Assembly: GCA_963169585.1 (NCBI GenBank)
Contig: CAUJDU010000086.1
Coordinates: forward strand, 1-35,972
DNA: 35,972 nt
Source: Actinomycetota bacterium
GTDB lineage: Bacteria > Actinomycetota > Acidimicrobiia > IMCC26256 > JAGPDB01
Direction: 5' to 3'
Shown: piece by piece, positions 1-7,949 of the stretch
Position numbering within the stretch: position 1 is the first letter of the stretch
Layout of the letters: every line of letters starts with the position of its first letter
The notes under the pieces: model-generated
The model's input: the letters and a program-made list of their open reading frames with translations, nothing else
Told to the model about the DNA's origin: nothing
Databases searched by the model: none
Translations under genes and position numbers: made by a program

Positions 1-1
1 C

Positions 2-298
2 GTACACATCGGACCTAGCGACCACGTTGGTTGGTTGGATGACCGTAAATGGGCTTACATTCGACTTGAGGGACGAAACTTTGGTGATGTTCCACTAAAT
101 GTTGAATTGAAACTAGAGGTTTGGGATTCTCCAAACTCTGCTGGAGTAATTATCGATGCTCTTCGTTGTGCAAAAATCGCAATGGATAGAGGATTAGGTG
201 GACCACTAGAAGGAGCTAGTGCTTATTTCATGAAATCACCAGCAAAACAATTCCATGATGATGTTGCATACCAAATGGTTGAGGATTTCATCAAGTAA
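2..298 (+). CDS. ino1: Inositol-3-phosphate synthase, C-terminal end (5' part outside the window)
   Basis: The reading frame is open from base 2 and ends at TAA 296-298, giving the last 98 residues of a longer protein. It carries the conserved C-terminal signature of myo-inositol-1-phosphate synthase: [11 protein letters not shown], then [12 protein letters not shown], then [18 protein letters not shown]. The enzyme is a cytosolic NAD-dependent synthase that converts glucose-6-phosphate to inositol-3-phosphate; in actinobacteria the product feeds phosphatidylinositol and mycothiol. The first ATG in this fragment (35) is internal, not a start. A strong hairpin terminator follows 12 bases after the stop. 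The family call is secure; whether it is the only inositol synthase in the genome cannot be seen here. Confidence 0.9.
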   Translation, partial: VHIGPSDHVGWLDDRKWAYIRLEGRNFGDVPLNVELKLEVWDSPNSAGVIIDALRCAKIAMDRGLGGPLEGASAYFMKSPAKQFHDDVAYQMVEDFIK

Positions 299-310
299 TT
301 CCCTATATTG

Positions 311-373
311 ATGGGGTCAGTTCCTCCCGCGTACGTTCTTCGAAATGCGCCGCCTGGGAGGAATTGACCCCAT
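311..373 (+). terminator. Long hairpin terminator between convergent genes
   Basis: The left arm 311-328 and right arm 356-373 are complementary over 18 positions, with one G-T pair. They enclose a 27-nt GC-rich loop and are followed by a T5 run at 375-379. This is a good rho-independent terminator for the inositol-phosphate synthase gene, and it may also stop transcription from the convergent membrane-protein gene ending at 413. The arms are long and the loop unusually large for a simple terminator, so a palindromic repeat unit used as a terminator is also possible. Confidence 0.8.
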
Positions 374-412
374 CTTTTTACTCACTTAAGTAAAATGCAT
401 TTTTAATATTTA

Positions 413-3019
413 TTATTCGAAATGGTCTGCGACAACTGCAGAGAGTTTTCGTTTCGCTTGCACTGGAGATAACTGACTTTTCTCCAGCGTTATAGCAACA
501 CCGATTAGTGTTAATGCCCCAATACCTATCCAAGCCCAAACTGGAATCACGTTTGCAACATCGAATAGCTGGCGGAGGATAAAGACTCCTAAGAACATCG
601 TACCTAAGACAAGGGGAGCAATAATTTTTCTCCATGCACCAATAGCAATTGCAATCGTAGCTGTTGCTGATCCAATTAATGTGTAGAAATGTTCGCCAAC
701 AATTAATGAATCCAAAAATGTTACACTAAAAAATAATATGAGAGGAAACGCATATGCTGCCCAAGAGGAAACTCTCGTTTGTTCAGCAATGTTGCGAGTA
801 CTCTTTGATGGAAATACATTTCTGTTGAACATTCCAAGTGCAATCAAACCAATACAGATCGGTGCAACATAAAGAGTCAAGGAGTTTACGCCTTGAGCAC
901 CTAGTGTGATCCATAGCCCAATTGTCGAAACAGTTCCTCCAACAGGTATGAGAGCAACAACTGAACGAATAATCCCGATCGAAACCATTATCAGGCCAAC
1001 TATAAACATTGCTTGCCCTAATGATTCGTTTGAACCGAGTGCAAACAATGTACCTATAGTTGCGGACAGTCCAGCATTTACCCAGCATCCAAGCTCATTT
1101 TCTCTCATATAGGTTGAAAGCAATACCCACAAACCACTAGCACCAATAAGCATAAGTGATGTTGTTGAATTATCGAGGTTCAGGTAATCTCCAAATACAT
1201 ACACTCCTGCAACAAATGTGGGCGCACTCAAAACCATCGTAAAAGAATTACCTCTACGAATCGAACCAACTAGAGCAACTGATACGACAACGCCAGCAAC
1301 TATTGCACCTGCCAACACATCATTAAAAAATACACAGGCAAATGCAGATAAATAAGCAACGCTTATAGGTGCGATCGATGAACGATACCTAGGAGTATAA
1401 GAGTTTAATGCATCATCTTTTTGACTTAATATGAAATCAATCACACGTGCGAGTAATAAACCAACAATGAAAATAAAACCAGTTTGGTAAATTCCTCTGT
1501 CGCCGACTAAGTCACCAGCTATAAAATGAATAGCTCCAAAACCATAAATTACTAACCATATTGAAGCAACAATTGAGGTAAGAACTGTTAAGTATTTGTC
1601 ATCTTTATCAGTAACGTAAAGCCCGTAAATAATCGAAGCTAGAAAACCTATACCAACGATTATTCGAGCAATATTTGTTGAGTTAGCTGATGTACCAACA
1701 TAAAGTGACACTAAAGCCATAGGGAAAAGTACAGCACCTAAAAAATGTTTTCTAAATGCAAGACAAATAGCACCGCAAGCCACAAGCGCGATTGTCATTC
1801 GAGTTTCTAAACTACTTAGTTCCAATAAGTTTGTTAATTCTATAATTGACAAACTGGCGAAAAACGAAAGTACTGAAAGATGTATTTCATGGCCTATATT
1901 GCGGTCACTAATGTAAGCAGCGATCCCCGCACAAATAAACAACAACAACCCCAAGGTTTGATCTAATGAAATGAAATTCGCATGCGTATCCGATGTTGCA
2001 GCGAACACAATGAAAGCAGTAGTGAGTATTAATGAAATATAACTTTCAATAACTAAAATTGAGATATTAAAACCCTTCGAAATTCCTTCAAGTCGTGAAG
2101 AGAAAAACGAATCATTCTTCGCAAATAACAAAACAGATTGAAGAACTAAAAGTATCACTGGAACAATCAGATACATATCGCCATAAGTTATTGAGACACT
2201 TGTAAAACTCATCAAGAGGTATGGAACAACAGCTACTGGAATTAGTGATAGTACCCACATTGCTTTTTGTGTTCGTGCAGCTAGAACTGTTGCAACCAAT
2301 AATGCAAGTGCAACCACTAACGAGTAACCCCAATGAGTTTCGTTTACAAAACCAAAACCAGCAATTGTTCCTTTGCCCGTATTTATTATTGGTTGTATCA
2401 GAGTAAGTATTGGTGAAAGTCCAATAATCGCTATCAGGTAATTTGACGGTTTTGATAATTTAGGGGTAAAAGAAAGACCAATCACAACTGGAACCATGTA
2501 TAAAGCAGCTGGGATCGCACCAAGCACACTACCTTCGAGAGAGGAAAGGCCTAATGCGATCATAGTTGTCGAAGCGATTGAGGCAGGAAGAAGTATTGGG
2601 CTTTTATAAAACTTCGAAATTATAAAGAACCAAGCGACACAGAAGAATCCTTCAAACAGCAAGAACTGTCGCCAAGGCAAAATTGCTTCCATGTTTCCTG
2701 ACAATAAAACAACTGGTGTAAGGAAAATTGCTAGATGGCTGAAGATAGACCCCATTACCGGAAGTGACTTAGAAAGAAATTGTCCTGTTGCAAAACAAAT
2801 CGCAGTTATCATTGCGATGATTCCAAACTTGACCGCATTTGGGAAATCATTCCATCCAGACCAAACAAAAATTGTTGCACTCAGCATCAAAAGTGTTGAG
2901 CCTGTTACACCAAGCCAAGCAACTGCTTTACTTTGCACATTTGTTTTCTGTTGCAATAGTTGATGATTATCTATAGCTGTATCTGAATAGTTTTTAGGTG
3001 TGTATGTATCTTCGTTCAT
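413..3019 (-). CDS. Very large polytopic membrane protein (SCO7613-like)
   Basis: An 868-residue protein. After a hydrophilic N-terminus of about 35 residues it consists almost entirely of hydrophobic helices, roughly two dozen, separated by short loops. The early segment WSGWNDFPNAVKFG followed by repeated helix pairs resembles the long actinobacterial membrane proteins annotated as SCO7613 C-terminal domain or DUF2157-like. I infer this from overall architecture, not from a decisive motif. No catalytic motif is visible and the function is unknown. It lies downstream of, and co-directional with, a two-component system, 77 bp after the response regulator. A possible extended -10 sits 6 nt before the ATG, so the message may be leaderless. 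A Lys/Arg-rich tail ends the protein. Confidence 0.85.
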   Translation of the reverse strand: MNEDTYTPKNYSDTAIDNHQLLQQKTNVQSKAVAWLGVTGSTLLMLSATIFVWSGWNDFPNAVKFGIIAMITAICFATGQFLSKSLPVMGSIFSHLAIFLTPVVLLSGNMEAILPWRQFLLFEGFFCVAWFFIISKFYKSPILLPASIASTTMIALGLSSLEGSVLGAIPAALYMVPVVIGLSFTPKLSKPSNYLIAIIGLSPILTLIQPIINTGKGTIAGFGFVNETHWGYSLVVALALLVATVLAARTQKAMWVLSLIPVAVVPYLLMSFTSVSITYGDMYLIVPVILLVLQSVLLFAKNDSFFSSRLEGISKGFNISILVIESYISLILTTAFIVFAATSDTHANFISLDQTLGLLLFICAGIAAYISDRNIGHEIHLSVLSFFASLSIIELTNLLELSSLETRMTIALVACGAICLAFRKHFLGAVLFPMALVSLYVGTSANSTNIARIIVGIGFLASIIYGLYVTDKDDKYLTVLTSIVASIWLVIYGFGAIHFIAGDLVGDRGIYQTGFIFIVGLLLARVIDFILSQKDDALNSYTPRYRSSIAPISVAYLSAFACVFFNDVLAGAIVAGVVVSVALVGSIRRGNSFTMVLSAPTFVAGVYVFGDYLNLDNSTTSLMLIGASGLWVLLSTYMRENELGCWVNAGLSATIGTLFALGSNESLGQAMFIVGLIMVSIGIIRSVVALIPVGGTVSTIGLWITLGAQGVNSLTLYVAPICIGLIALGMFNRNVFPSKSTRNIAEQTRVSSWAAYAFPLILFFSVTFLDSLIVGEHFYTLIGSATATIAIAIGAWRKIIAPLVLGTMFLGVFILRQLFDVANVIPVWAWIGIGALTLIGVAITLEKSQLSPVQAKRKLSAVVADHFE

Positions 3020-3025
3020 GTGACT

Positions 3026-3055
3026 ATTGTCACATTGACAAGTAACGCTTTACAA
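3026..3055 (-). promoter_or_regulatory. Candidate promoter and operator of the large membrane protein gene
   Basis: On the minus strand, TTGTAA (3050-3055) and GACAAT (3026-3031) are separated by 18 nt, with TG in the extended -10 position. The -10 ends 6 nt before the ATG at 3019, which predicts transcription starting at or near the start codon. A perfect inverted repeat, TGTCA-CAT-TGACA (3028-3040), overlaps the -10 and could be an operator, perhaps for the adjacent response regulator. Both readings are inference. Confidence 0.35.
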
Positions 3056-3096
3056 TGCTCTAAGGCCCCCAAAACCTGCTGGGGACTCCCCAATTG

Positions 3097-3723
3097 TTAG
3101 AGATCGTTTTGGTCAATGTACTCAAGTAACTCCGCCCGACCTCGTACATGAAGTTTTGCCATTATGTTTCTTGTGTGGTTTTCTACGGTCTTTGGTGAAA
3201 TAAATAGCTCATCACCGATCTGGCGATAGCTATAACCTTTGGCGATAGAACGAAGAACTTCCTTTTCTCTGTCGGATAGAACATTTTTTTCTGGGTCTGC
3301 ATTTTCTACTTTTGCCATCCGACGAAATTCACTTAGAACACAAGAAGCTAAATGAGGAGTAATCGCCGGTTGCCCATGTGCAACATGTTTAATGGCTGCA
3401 ATTAATTCTTCTGTTGAAGCAGTTTTAAGAATATAACCCAATGCTCCACTGGCGATTGTATCTAGCAAATCTCGCTCATGGTCAGAGGCAGTAAGAATTA
3501 ATACCGGAAATTTTTGGCTACATTTTTTTACGACAGCCATTCCACCACCTTCACCAAAATTTAGGTCTGAAATGATAACGTCCGGATTAGTTTGATTTGC
3601 CAAATCCACAAGTTCACTTGCATTTGAAGCCGTCCCTACAATCTCAAATTCACCTTGGAGCTCTGCAGAAATGCCCGAAATCCACATTGGATGATCGTCA
3701 CCGATAACTACTCTAAGACTCAT
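3097..3723 (-). CDS. NarL/FixJ-family response regulator (LuxR-type output)
   Basis: 208 residues with the standard two-domain layout. The receiver domain (about 1-118) has acidic residues D9/D10, phosphoacceptor D53 in ISDLN, T78 and K100. A LuxR-type helix-turn-helix (about 148-205) contains LSDREKEVL and SPKTVENHTRNIMAKL. It is a DNA-binding regulator activated by phosphotransfer from a histidine kinase. Its ATG lies inside the last codons of the upstream kinase gene (11-bp overlap), so the two are translationally coupled and almost certainly a cognate pair. Targets are unknown; the membrane-protein gene immediately downstream is the obvious local candidate. All key receiver residues are present. 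Confidence 0.93.
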   Translation of the reverse strand: MSLRVVIGDDHPMWISGISAELQGEFEIVGTASNASELVDLANQTNPDVIISDLNFGEGGGMAVVKKCSQKFPVLILTASDHERDLLDTIASGALGYILKTASTEELIAAIKHVAHGQPAITPHLASCVLSEFRRMAKVENADPEKNVLSDREKEVLRSIAKGYSYRQIGDELFISPKTVENHTRNIMAKLHVRGRAELLEYIDQNDL

Positions 3724-4864
3724 TTTTCTTATCCTTTAAAGTTGCTAGTTTGGCTGGTAACGTAATCTCGATCTCTGTTCCTTTACCTGGGTTAGATTTG
3801 ATTATTACGCTTCCACCTACCTCTTGGATCCTTGCGATAATGGAATTTTTTAGACCTTGATGCTTGCCTTTATCATTATTATTATCCTCATCTAACACTT
3901 CTTCTTTGTTGAATCCGCTACCATCATCGCGAATTGTTACCACAACATTGTCCTCGATAGGTTCAACATAAATATTTACTGATTTTGCATTTGAATGTTT
4001 TTCGACATTTGACAAGCATTCTAAACATGCGCCATTCAAGGCTTTGATCGAATTTCTTGAAAGAGAATGAACATCAGGAGCAATAATTAGAGCTACTGGA
4101 ATTGAGCTAAATTTAGAAAACTTCGATATTACTTCTTCAAAAACTTCATGGACCTCTACAACCGAATCTGAATGCTGCGATTGATTAGTAAATAAAAATG
4201 ATCGTAATTGTTTCTCTTGATTTGCTGCTAAGTCAATAATTTCAGACTCTTTTGAGCGTTTCTGGATTATCACCAAAGTTTGAAGAACCCCATCATGAAG
4301 CGTCCTGGCAATATTATCTCGTGCATGGGCTTGAGACAGTTCGCCTCCAGCCTTTCGAAGAATTGTTACGACTCCACCCACTAATGCACCTGCCAGACAA
4401 AAAGTAACAGTGGTTGACAACAAAGACAGCGATCGTGAAGCTGTTAATTCAGTAGCATTAACAAACATTGTGACTGTCCTAGCCAATCCAATAATAATTC
4501 CTGCAGCAATCCCTCCACTTAATCCGAAAGCAACACCTGCCATCAATACGCTCGCTAGAACATACTGTGAACCGAAAGCTAAAGTCGATGATGACGTACC
4601 TTGAGAATAGAGGATACCTCCAAGTATTGTAATAACACTCGCAAAAATAAGTTCACAAATAACGAAGCTAGAGCTCATCAAAAGCGCTGGATCACGACGT
4701 GAAATCTGCTGAATCGTTATAGCTATCACAATCAATGCGCCAGAAGCCATGATCGCATATGTCGGATAATTTAACTTATCGTAGGTAAAACCAATAACTA
4801 CTGCTGCAAAAATTGCTGCAATAATACGGTACCAACAAAGCGCTTTAATAATCCCGTATTCCAT
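3713..4864 (-). CDS. Membrane sensor histidine kinase, HisKA_3 (NarX/DegS/LiaS) type
   Basis: About 383 residues. The N-terminal 170 residues hold some five or six membrane helices and no recognisable extracellular sensor domain. A HisKA_3 dimerisation domain follows, with H190 in the motif TLHDGVLQTL as the phosphorylated histidine. The ATPase domain has an N-box (ECLSNVEKHSNA), a G1 box (RDDGSGF) and a G2-like GLKNSI. It overlaps the response-regulator gene by 11 bp. GTG (4867) and ATG (4864) are adjacent possible starts. I favour ATG because TAGAAT (4871-4876 complement) lies 6 nt upstream and no Shine-Dalgarno is seen, which suggests a leaderless message. With mostly membrane helices for a sensor, it may sense membrane state or a partner membrane protein (inference). 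Confidence 0.92.
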   Translation of the reverse strand: MEYGIIKALCWYRIIAAIFAAVVIGFTYDKLNYPTYAIMASGALIVIAITIQQISRRDPALLMSSSFVICELIFASVITILGGILYSQGTSSSTLAFGSQYVLASVLMAGVAFGLSGGIAAGIIIGLARTVTMFVNATELTASRSLSLLSTTVTFCLAGALVGGVVTILRKAGGELSQAHARDNIARTLHDGVLQTLVIIQKRSKESEIIDLAANQEKQLRSFLFTNQSQHSDSVVEVHEVFEEVISKFSKFSSIPVALIIAPDVHSLSRNSIKALNGACLECLSNVEKHSNAKSVNIYVEPIEDNVVVTIRDDGSGFNKEEVLDEDNNNDKGKHQGLKNSIIARIQEVGGSVIIKSNPGKGTEIEITLPAKLATLKDKKNES

Positions 4865-4897
4865 CACCTGATTCTATTCGCTAAATAAGGCTAGAAA

Positions 4898-4909
4898 AAC
4901 ATATATGTT
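4898..4909. promoter_or_regulatory. 12-bp perfect palindrome upstream of the kinase gene
   Basis: AACATATATGTT is a perfect palindrome in the 45-bp gap between the unknown 227-residue gene and the kinase. It lies 22 bp upstream of the candidate -10 TAGAAT. Position and symmetry fit an operator for autoregulation of the two-component operon, but an AT-rich palindrome of this length can occur by chance. Confidence 0.25.
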
Positions 4910-5593
4910 CTATCGTTGGAAAGATGGGCCTTGATCAAGATCAAGACTAGTTAATGTATTGAAGATTCGTATTGCTGCAACGCTTGTTTCTGGCAAGCCT
5001 TTTGTTCTTGCAAGGAATGCGGGTGCACCACCTTGACTAGAAAAGATACTAGTTACAGTATCTTCATTTTTTGTTAAGAAATCATTTACACGCATTTCAT
5101 TTGAAGAGTTTTTTTCTGCCAATGGCTCAAAATTAACTTGGCATATTAAATTAACATACCCACACAGTACGTTTTCTAACCCATCTAAGAATTGCTCTTT
5201 CCATTTCAAGGCTTGACCATCTTCGAATGAGTAATTTTGTAGTTGGTTATAGAGATTCTCATAATATCCAAACCTTATCTCTAAAGCAGCTACAATCGCT
5301 CCAGTTTCTTCCTGCGAGTATGGTTCAGCTTTAAAAGCTCCACTAGAAATAATCAACGGTCTAAGCATATGTCGTACCTCTACCGGTTGGCCTGCAGAAA
5401 TTGTGCTATCGGGGTACACGCTATCTGGAGTATAAACTGTAGGTCCACAATTACCATTTGCTATACCTGAAAATCGACATTGAGCTTCAAATCTTGCCAA
5501 GTACTCAGGAGCAGAAAAAGTTGAATACGCTCTTTTGAAAACGTCTGGTATATGGCTCACAAGAAGACTCCATTCAATCTGTGATACTTTCAT
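4910..5593 (-). CDS. Conserved-looking hypothetical protein, 227 aa
   Basis: I do not recognise this protein. It is soluble: no signal peptide, no membrane helix. The N-terminal half contains several cysteines (in AQCRFSG and GNCGPTV). The middle (about 105-155) is helix-rich and aromatic, with FGYYENLYNQLQNYSFEDG, and the C-terminal part contains GGAPAFLARTKGLPETSVAAIRIF. It is upstream of and co-directional with the two-component operon, and divergent from the methyltransferase gene across a 69-bp gap. A TAGAAT box (5597-5602 complement) lies 3 nt from the ATG. Codon use and base composition look like the neighbours, which argues for a genuine gene. No function can be assigned. Confidence 0.75.
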   Translation of the reverse strand: MKVSQIEWSLLVSHIPDVFKRAYSTFSAPEYLARFEAQCRFSGIANGNCGPTVYTPDSVYPDSTISAGQPVEVRHMLRPLIISSGAFKAEPYSQEETGAIVAALEIRFGYYENLYNQLQNYSFEDGQALKWKEQFLDGLENVLCGYVNLICQVNFEPLAEKNSSNEMRVNDFLTKNEDTVTSIFSSQGGAPAFLARTKGLPETSVAAIRIFNTLTSLDLDQGPSFQR

Positions 5594-5651
5594 AAGATTC
5601 TACCAGAATATTGCCTTGTGGTGCATTTGCGCAGGTAGGTCTGTATCGGCT

Positions 5652-5657
5652 TACATT
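5652..5657 (+). promoter_or_regulatory. Candidate -10 of a leaderless methyltransferase gene
   Basis: TACATT ends 5 nt before the ATG at 5663, and there is no purine-rich ribosome-binding site upstream. A TANNNT box at this distance would place the transcription start on the start codon, as in the leaderless messages common in actinobacteria. No convincing -35 was seen. Confidence 0.3.
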
Positions 5658-5662
5658 GTTAT

Positions 5663-6349
5663 ATGACAACAACTTTGGCAAGAGCAATTGAATACGGCTA
5701 TGGAGTAACTGACTCAGATATCCGACTTATTGGTGATGTTACATCAAAAAGGATATTAGTTTTAGGTGCCGGTGAACTCTCTTCTCCTGTTACTCTCGCC
5801 CAAGCTGGCGCTCACGTAATCGTTGTTGATCCTTCTGCCGAACGAGTATCAATGACAGAAAAAATGGCTACCCAAAATGAAACTCGAGTTGAGTTTCACG
5901 AAGGTGAATTCGCCGATTTAGCATTTTTACGTGCTGACTCGATAGATAAGGTCTTTTCTCCGCTTGTTTTAGATGAAATTAAGGACTTAGACCGTGTTAT
6001 TCGCCAAAGTCAACGGGTACTTCGCACTAATGGTTCAATGATCATTTCTCTCGAACATCCACTTGCACGTATCGTTGAACGTGAAGATCTTCCAAGCTCA
6101 CCAGGAGTTCTACCACTTGGAACCCCTCGTATTACAAGAAGCTTTTTTGACAATACTGAATACGAATCTATGCGCAACGGACAAAGAGTAACCGTATACC
6201 CGCGATCTATCTCACACATCCATGAACTATTTATGCGACACGGTTTCAGGATTGATGCCATCTGTGAACCAGCACCAGAATTTTCAAATGAACCAATAGT
6301 TATGGTGCCACCGGTTGCTATATTCCGTGCCCGTAAAGAAGGACTATAA
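5663..6349 (+). CDS. Class I SAM-dependent methyltransferase
   Basis: 228 residues. The N-terminal third shows a Rossmann-type SAM-binding fold: ILVLGAGELSSPVTLAQAG (motif I, about 30-48) followed by an acidic residue after the second strand (VIVVDPSAERV). The segment DKVFSPLVLDEIKDLDRVI fits motif IV of the Methyltransf_11 group, and MIISLEHPL fits the following strand. The substrate cannot be deduced; related proteins methylate small molecules. It is convergent with the CCA-transferase gene and the two coding regions abut: TAA at 6347-6349 directly follows the complementary TAG at 6344-6346, leaving no room for a terminator. It may be leaderless. Confidence 0.82.
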   Translation: MTTTLARAIEYGYGVTDSDIRLIGDVTSKRILVLGAGELSSPVTLAQAGAHVIVVDPSAERVSMTEKMATQNETRVEFHEGEFADLAFLRADSIDKVFSPLVLDEIKDLDRVIRQSQRVLRTNGSMIISLEHPLARIVEREDLPSSPGVLPLGTPRITRSFFDNTEYESMRNGQRVTVYPRSISHIHELFMRHGFRIDAICEPAPEFSNEPIVMVPPVAIFRARKEGL

Positions 6350-7723
6350 ATTCTCCTGACTCCATATATCTAAAAGCTCATATGCCATCTGTTCTTCGAT
6401 AGGACCATTTTCTAGTCGATGTTCGAGCAGAAAATCTAAAGCCTTCCCAACTTGTGGTCCTGGTTTAAGAGATAAATGTTTCATTACCTGAGCCCCATCT
6501 AAATGTGGACGAATTTTTTGCAGCTCTTCTTTTTGAGCGAGTTCAGCAATACGAGCTTCGAGCGAATCCATACGATCTTGTAATTGTTTTGCACGCTTTG
6601 GATTTCTTGTTGTGCAATCACACCGCTGAAGATGATTTAAATCATCAATTAGCTCCCCCGCATCACGGACGTAGCGACGAACAGCTGAGTCTGTCCAGCC
6701 CATAGCATATGTATGAATCCTTAGATGTAAGAACACTAATTGCGAAACATCACGAATCATCTCTTTTGAAAAGGCCAATTCCCGCATGCGTTTACGGGCC
6801 ATTTTTGCACCAACAACTTCATGATGATGGAAAGAAACACCATGTTCCCCAATTGCCCGCGTTGCAGGTTTTGCAATATCGTGCAATAGTGCTGCTAAAC
6901 GGACTCGTAATTCTGGGCGAGTGTTCGAAACAACTGCAATAGTATGAACAAGAACATCTTTGTGAGTATGAATAGGGTCTTGTTCAAGACTCATAGCGTT
7001 TAACTCAGGTAAAAATTCGTCTGATAATTTTGTTTCGCTTAAGAAATACAAACCACTGCTTGGATCATCAACGATTAGCAGCTTGCATAGTTCGTCACGG
7101 ATTCTTTCTGCAGATACAATTTCCATTCGAGAACGCATTTGGATTACAGCATTTATCAAATCTTGATCAGGAACACAACTAAATCTTGCGATGAATCTTG
7201 CAGCCCTCATCATTCTAAGTGGGTCATCAGAAAATGATATTTCTGGAGCTAAGGGAGTCCGCAAGCGCTTATTTATAAGGTCATCAAGCCCATTATAAGG
7301 ATCTACGAGTTTGGCATTAGGAAGAGAAAACGCCATTGCATTTATAGTGAAATCACGCCGAGATAAATCGATTTCGAGCGAATCTCCGAACTCAACTTCA
7401 GGTTTACGTGAATCGTTTACATATATTTCTTTTCTATATGTCGTAATCTCAAATTCCTGGCCTTCAAACATTGCACCAATAGTTCCAAAAGCTTCACCCT
7501 GGTTCCATACATCTTTTGCGCAGTTAGATAGGATCTTTTTGATTTCATCTGGTCTGGCATTTGTACAAATATCGATATCGTAAGCATTCTGCCCAAGTAT
7601 CACATCTCGAACACTTCCACCAACCACATAAAACTCAAATCCGGCTGCATTAAAAATCTCTGATAATTTATATGCCGGAGAATCATTTTTAGCTAACAGC
7701 GAGAGTCGCTTTTGGATTTCCAT
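6344..7723 (-). CDS. cca: CCA tRNA nucleotidyltransferase
   Basis: About 459 residues, normal for the class II actinobacterial enzyme (PcnA/Cca). It adds or repairs the 3'-CCA of tRNA. The nucleotidyltransferase head shows VVGGSVRDVILG (about 33-44) with metal-binding DID (49-51), then RRDFTINAMA (122-131) and the RMMRAARF helix. An HD phosphohydrolase domain follows with LLHDIAKP (H281, D282) and a C-terminal helical region. I start at ATG 7723, preceded by the purine-rich AAGAAAAG. The frame could extend seven codons to TTG 7744, which is less likely. The tRNA-Ile in this window does not encode CCA, so this enzyme is needed. The gene occupies the position of pcnA (Rv3907c) in the mycobacterial origin region. 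Confidence 0.95.
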   Translation of the reverse strand: MEIQKRLSLLAKNDSPAYKLSEIFNAAGFEFYVVGGSVRDVILGQNAYDIDICTNARPDEIKKILSNCAKDVWNQGEAFGTIGAMFEGQEFEITTYRKEIYVNDSRKPEVEFGDSLEIDLSRRDFTINAMAFSLPNAKLVDPYNGLDDLINKRLRTPLAPEISFSDDPLRMMRAARFIARFSCVPDQDLINAVIQMRSRMEIVSAERIRDELCKLLIVDDPSSGLYFLSETKLSDEFLPELNAMSLEQDPIHTHKDVLVHTIAVVSNTRPELRVRLAALLHDIAKPATRAIGEHGVSFHHHEVVGAKMARKRMRELAFSKEMIRDVSQLVFLHLRIHTYAMGWTDSAVRRYVRDAGELIDDLNHLQRCDCTTRNPKRAKQLQDRMDSLEARIAELAQKEELQKIRPHLDGAQVMKHLSLKPGPQVGKALDFLLEHRLENGPIEEQMAYELLDIWSQENL

Positions 7724-7949
7724 AATATTCTTTTCTTGATTCAAGTGAACTAACTACATTAGTAAAGCAACATTTTTTCTGTTATATCGAAGTTTTCTAA
7801 ATTTTCTTATTACGAAAAGTATGTCTCTTACGTTATTTTTGCGAATGCACCAATATCCGTTATAGATAATATATTACCAAATAGTAAATATTAGCTTATG
7901 AAATCGGACATATAGGTCGTAGTACCTATAGAAGATATTTGGGGGACAT
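7724..7949. other. Divergent intergenic region, cca / VWA gene
   Basis: 226 bases of AT-rich sequence with no open frame that I can support. It must hold both divergent promoters. A candidate for the VWA gene is TTGCGA (7839-7844), 18 nt, TAGATA (7863-7868). A GGGGGA purine block (7941-7946) 3 nt before ATG 7950 is an unusually G-rich ribosome-binding site. I saw no hairpin or repeat. Confidence 0.5.

Noticed and set aside
906-1112. Plus-strand open frame inside the large membrane protein gene, and many similar frames opposite real genes
   Set aside because: They are antisense shadows of long, well-supported coding regions and have no ribosome-binding site or recognisable protein features.
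7724-7744. TTG start extending the CCA transferase by seven codons
   Set aside because: ATG 7723 has a purine-rich site at the right distance, and the extra residues have no family counterpart.
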